NCBI GenBank assembly: GCA_036524155.1
Contig: DATDCV010000471.1
Span: forward strand, 1-8,661
Direction: 5' to 3'
Length of the DNA stretch: 8,661 nt
Source of the DNA: DATDCV01 sp036524155
GTDB lineage: Bacteria > Verrucomicrobiota > Verrucomicrobiia > Limisphaerales > UBA8199
Part shown: positions 6,025 through 8,661 of the stretch, piece after piece
How the letters are laid out: every line of letters begins with the position of its first letter
How positions within the stretch are numbered: the stretch's first letter is position 1
The notes under the pieces: generated by a model
What the model saw: the letters and a program-made list of their open reading frames with translations, nothing else
Database searches by the model: none
Told to the model about the DNA's origin: nothing
Translations under genes and position numbers: made by a program

Positions 6025-7338
6025 ATGAAACGTCTGCTCCTGATCTCGCCGCTGGCGAAACAGAGCCTCATGGGCGGCGGTTTCTTTTTCCGGATGCCGG
6101 CGCTGGGCCTGCTTAAGGTAGCCGCGCTCACACCCCCGGAATGGCGGGTGACGATCGTTGACGAGAAGGTAGAAAGCCTCGACCTGGACCAGGAGGCTGA
6201 CCTCGTTGGCATCACCGCCATGACGACGACTGCTCCTCGCGGTTACGAGATAGCCGACCACTTTCGCGGGCGCGGCATTAACGTCGTCATGGGAGGCATG
6301 CACGTCTCCTGCCTGCCCGACGAAGCCCTGCGCCACTGCGACAGCGTGGTTGTCGGCGAGGCGGAAATCCTGTGGCCGGCGCTGTTGCAGGACTTTGAGC
6401 GCAACGAGCTCAAGCCGATCTACCGGCACGGCAATGGCCCGCCTGCGCTGAGCGACCAGCCGCGGCCGGACTGGGAGCTTTATCGCGGGAAGAAATACCT
6501 GCCGGCGCATTTTGTCGAGACCACGCGGGGTTGCCCGATTGACTGCGAGTTTTGCGCGGTTACCAACGCCTTTGGCGGCAAATACCGGAACCGGCCGCAG
6601 GATGAAGTGCTGGCGGAATTGCGCGGCCTGAGGCCGTTCACCGGCCGGTTCACGCTGAAAAAGTGCGTGTTTTTCGTCGATGACAACATCATCAGCAACC
6701 GCGCCTACGCCCGCGAATTTTTGACCCGGATCGCCGACCTCGGGCTGCGCTGGTTTGGCCAGGCGTCGATGAACATCGCGAACGACCCGGAAATCCTCAA
6801 GCTGTGCCAGAAAAGCGGCTGCGCGGGACTATTTCTCGGGTTCGAGACGCTGTCGCCGGAGACGCTGGCGCAGGTGGGCAAACGCGTCAACCGCCCCAAT
6901 GAATACTTTGACATTGTGCGGAAGCTTCACGACCACGGCATCGGTATCGACGGCTCGTTCGTGTTCGGGTTCGACACGGATGACACCGGCGTTTTCGACC
7001 GCACGTTGGAGTTCGTGCGCAAAGCCAAGCTGGAGGTGGCTTACTTCTCGATTCTGACGCCGTATCCCGGCACGCGGTTGCACAAGCGGCTGGTAGAGGC
7101 GGGCCGGCTGCTGAGTGGTGACTGGTCCATTTACGACGGCCACCACGTGGTGCACCGGCCGGCGAAACTGACGCCGGATCAACTCCTGGAAGGGTACCAG
7201 CGGGTGTTCCGGGAGGTTTATTCCATTCCCTCCATTTTGCGGCGGCTGTGGGGCACCACCGCCTGGAAGAGTTTCTTTTATCCGATGAACCTCGGCTTCC
7301 GGCAGAGTATCCGGAAGATCGGGCGGGGGTGGGCATGA
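6025..7338 (+). CDS. Cobalamin-binding-type radical SAM enzyme
   Basis: This 437-residue enzyme has the usual two-part layout of B12-dependent radical SAM proteins. Residues 1 to about 125 look like a Rossmann-type cobalamin-binding domain (MKRLLLISPL, VGITAMTTTAPRGYEIA, INVVMGGMHVSCLPDEAL), without the DxHxxG base-off motif. The radical SAM core follows: ETTRGCPIDCEFC supplies the 4Fe-4S ligands Cys170, Cys174 and Cys177 (CxxxCxxC), with FFVDDNII and LGFETLSPETL as later core motifs. From about residue 345 the TPYPGTRLHKRL region with WSIYDGHHVVHRPAKL resembles the C-terminal extension (DUF4070-like) common in this group. Such enzymes methylate or rearrange unactivated carbons, including in lipids such as hopanoids; the substrate here is unknown. 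I chose ATG 6025; an upstream TTG at 5950 adds 25 residues with no family resemblance. Its stop overlaps the next start (ATGA), so both proteins are probably made together. Confidence 0.9.
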   Translation: MKRLLLISPLAKQSLMGGGFFFRMPALGLLKVAALTPPEWRVTIVDEKVESLDLDQEADLVGITAMTTTAPRGYEIADHFRGRGINVVMGGMHVSCLPDEALRHCDSVVVGEAEILWPALLQDFERNELKPIYRHGNGPPALSDQPRPDWELYRGKKYLPAHFVETTRGCPIDCEFCAVTNAFGGKYRNRPQDEVLAELRGLRPFTGRFTLKKCVFFVDDNIISNRAYAREFLTRIADLGLRWFGQASMNIANDPEILKLCQKSGCAGLFLGFETLSPETLAQVGKRVNRPNEYFDIVRKLHDHGIGIDGSFVFGFDTDDTGVFDRTLEFVRKAKLEVAYFSILTPYPGTRLHKRLVEAGRLLSGDWSIYDGHHVVHRPAKLTPDQLLEGYQRVFREVYSIPSILRRLWGTTAWKSFFYPMNLGFRQSIRKIGRGWA

Positions 7339-8411
7339 GCCGGGTGTTCATTTGCGGGCTGGGGGCAGTCTCTCCGGCGGGTTGGACGGTTGAGGCGTTG
7401 ATGGCGGCCCTGGAGAAAGGCGAGCCGCTGCCTGTCCAACCGTTGCCGCGCCCGGGCTGGGAAAAGCCGCTGCGTGCCCGGCTCGTGCCGGGTCCGGCGG
7501 CGCGGCCGGCGTTTCTCTCGCACCCGCGGCTGCGGCGCGCGAGCCCCATCAGCCACTACGTCACCGCGGTGGCGCTGGAGGCTACGGCGCGGCTGGGGCT
7601 GAGCGAGAAACCCGGGTATCGGCTTGGCATGATCGTCTGCCTCCAGTCGGGCTGTGTGCAGTACTCCTGCCGGTTCTTCGAAGAAGTCTTGAATGACCCC
7701 GCCACCGCCAGCCCGTTGCTGTTTCCCGAAACCGTGTTCATGGCGCCGGCGAGTCACGTCGCCGCGCTGCTCGGCACGATGCCGCTGGCTTCCACGCTGA
7801 TGGGGGATCCGGCCTCGTATCTGCAGGGAATGGCCCTGGCGATCCAGTGGCTCGAGGAGAAGCGGGTGGACGCCTGCCTGGTGGTGGCGGCGGAGGAGAC
7901 GATCTGGCTTCTGGCGGACGCGCTCTGGCAGTTCGAGCACTCCGCCATAATCAGCAGCGGGGCGGGCGCGGTATGTTTGAGCCTCGATCCCGCCATCTCT
8001 TCGGGTGTCGAGTTAGCCGCCATCACGGACGAGCACACCTACGGGAGCCGCCAGAACCGGGTCGTCGCGGCCCGGGCGATGCGCGCGCAACTGCCGCCGT
8101 GCGCTCCGGGGGAACTGCTGTGCGACGGGGTGGGCGACAGTCCCCGGGTCAACGCGCCTGAACTCAAGGCCTGGCATGATTGGACCGCCGCGCGTGTCAG
8201 TCCCAAGAAGGTTCTCGGTGAGGGATTGATGGCGGTCGGGGCCTGGCAATGTGTCGCCGCGTGTGAGGCCATCGCCAAAGGCCGGCATGCGGCCGCCAAT
8301 GTGAGCCTGGTTGGCTCGAACCTGCACGCCATCGGCGCGCGTTTTGTGCGATCGGACGTCGGCGGTTTTGGCTCGCCCGCCGGGACACAACCCGGCAGCA
8401 TTTCACCATGA
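7335..8411 (+). CDS. Ketosynthase-fold protein lacking catalytic residues (chain-length-factor-like)
   Basis: This 358-residue protein has the beta-ketoacyl-ACP synthase fold. It opens with RVFICGLGAVSPAGW, like the KS start VVITGLGxVSPxG, and keeps the middle strand VDACLVVAAEE and the closing SLVGSNLHAIGARF in place of GFGGTN. It is shorter than FabF (about 410 residues). Aligning by hand to FabF, the active-site Cys falls on Pro159 (MGDPASYLQGM), the first His (HGTGT) on Asp264 (CDGVGDS) and the second His (KxxxxGH) on Glu296 (KKVLGE), while the conserved Lys291 is kept. It should not condense acyl chains alone. Non-catalytic KS partners, called chain-length factors, pair with an active KS in type II polyketide and aryl-polyene systems, so a similar role is likely. 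No active KS lies in the window. The start ATG at 7335 overlaps the radical SAM stop, with the purine-rich GGGCGGGGGTGGG before it. The reading frame extends upstream, but that part overlaps the neighbour and is not KS-like. Confidence 0.82.
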   Translation: MSRVFICGLGAVSPAGWTVEALMAALEKGEPLPVQPLPRPGWEKPLRARLVPGPAARPAFLSHPRLRRASPISHYVTAVALEATARLGLSEKPGYRLGMIVCLQSGCVQYSCRFFEEVLNDPATASPLLFPETVFMAPASHVAALLGTMPLASTLMGDPASYLQGMALAIQWLEEKRVDACLVVAAEETIWLLADALWQFEHSAIISSGAGAVCLSLDPAISSGVELAAITDEHTYGSRQNRVVAARAMRAQLPPCAPGELLCDGVGDSPRVNAPELKAWHDWTAARVSPKKVLGEGLMAVGAWQCVAACEAIAKGRHAAANVSLVGSNLHAIGARFVRSDVGGFGSPAGTQPGSISP

Positions 8412-8509
8412 GCCCCGGTCCCGATATAACAGGAGGCGCGGCGCGGCCTTCCGGGTCAGGATCGGACCTTGGGGCAGCGCTCCGCGTGATATGGGAAGCC
8501 GCCTTCTAA
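8408..8509 (+). CDS. Possible 33-residue reading frame overlapping the KS-like stop
   Basis: ATG at 8408 overlaps the KS-like stop in the same ATGA style seen at 7335-7338, and the frame runs to TAA at 8507. The peptide (MSPGPDITGG to RVIWEAAF) matches nothing I know. It may be the remnant of a coupled gene or chance. A strong AGGAGG at 8431-8436 inside it has no start codon at useful distance downstream. Confidence 0.2.
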   Translation: MSPGPDITGGAARPSGSGSDLGAALRVIWEAAF

Positions 8510-8571
8510 TCATCCAGCCTTCACACTACCGCTCGAAGAAAGAAATTATGCTCCAGAGGCGGGAGGCCTGA
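8491..8571 (+). pseudogene. Truncated start of a second cobalamin-type radical SAM gene
   Basis: From ATG 8491 the peptide MGSRLLIIQPSHYRSKK looks like the first strand and turn of B12-binding radical SAM proteins, which begin with a basic residue, a run of Leu/Ile and then QPSHYRS or similar; compare RLLLISPL in the intact enzyme at 6025. After about residue 17 (near base 8541) the likeness stops, and the frame ends at 8571 as EIMLQRREA. The rest of the gene is missing from the window, so either it was cut by an insertion or deletion, or the break lies at a recombined junction. There is no clear ribosome-binding site. The family assignment rests on a short stretch and on memory of the family. 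Confidence 0.45.
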
Positions 8572-8661
8572 CATCTGAATGTGCCTTCTACGTGCGACAA
8601 CCCCCATCCCACAACTGCGCTCCACCCATTCTGAGACCTGGACCCCACCCTTTCTGAGGTC
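8572..8661. mobile_element. Possible left end of an insertion sequence or other inserted DNA
   Basis: The sequence after the truncated radical SAM start has no sensible reading frame, a changed composition and terminal tandem repeats. Together with the abrupt loss of the gene this suggests inserted DNA whose exact edge, somewhere in about 8541-8620, cannot be fixed here. No family is assigned. Confidence 0.3.
8622..8661. repeat. Two tandem 17-base repeats at the window edge, possible insertion-element end
   Basis: CCACCCATTCTGAGACC (8622-8638) and CCACCCTTTCTGAGGTC (8645-8661) match at 14 of 17 positions with a 23-base period. Short repeated transposase-binding sites of this kind occur at the ends of some insertion sequences. 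The local base composition, with CCCCCATCCC and CCCCACCC, also differs from the genes upstream. No transposase is visible because the window ends here. Confidence 0.4.

Overview
The window reads as a dense piece of a bacterial chromosome, G+C-rich by eye (roughly 60-65%), with strong G/C bias at third codon positions. The organism is probably Gram-negative, because a LolA-like periplasmic lipoprotein-carrier protein sits with an LpxL/HtrB-type acyltransferase. The protein style, and short palindromic repeats built on the core GCGGACTGAAGTCCGC, remind me of Verrucomicrobia of the Pedosphaera type. That assignment is an inference from memory, not a search result.

Layout. (1) Positions 8-5335, + strand, hold a tightly packed series: an MMPL-type exporter fused to a lipid A-type acyltransferase, a LolA-like protein, a FabZ-like hotdog dehydratase, and a protein of unknown function that may have a papain-like layout. 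The first three overlap or abut by a few bases. (2) Positions 5348-5716, - strand, hold a small three-helix membrane protein that converges on the first block. (3) Positions 5717-6024 are a non-coding spacer with an inverted pair of palindromic repeats, a possible sigma70-type promoter and a small hairpin. (4) Positions 6025-8411, + strand, hold a cobalamin-binding-type radical SAM enzyme translationally coupled (ATGA) to a ketosynthase-fold protein in which all three catalytic positions appear to be replaced. (5) Positions 8412-8661 hold what looks like the first residues of a second radical SAM gene, cut off and followed by a short tandem repeat that may be the end of an insertion element.

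How the genes fit together. MMPL exporter, LolA, lysophospholipid/lipid A-type acyltransferase, FabZ-like dehydratase and ketosynthase-fold proteins form the core set of aryl-polyene/flexirubin-like clusters, which build a polyunsaturated acyl chain on ACP and place it in the outer membrane. The window looks like the export and attachment end of such a cluster plus a chain-length-factor-like subunit. Active ketosynthases, ACPs, a ketoreductase and a starter-unit ligase are not seen and would have to lie outside. The cobalamin-type radical SAM enzyme, the possible second radical SAM gene and the unknown protein are not part of the standard aryl-polyene set, so the product may be a variant lipid.

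No rRNA, tRNA, CRISPR array or convincing rho-independent terminator was seen.
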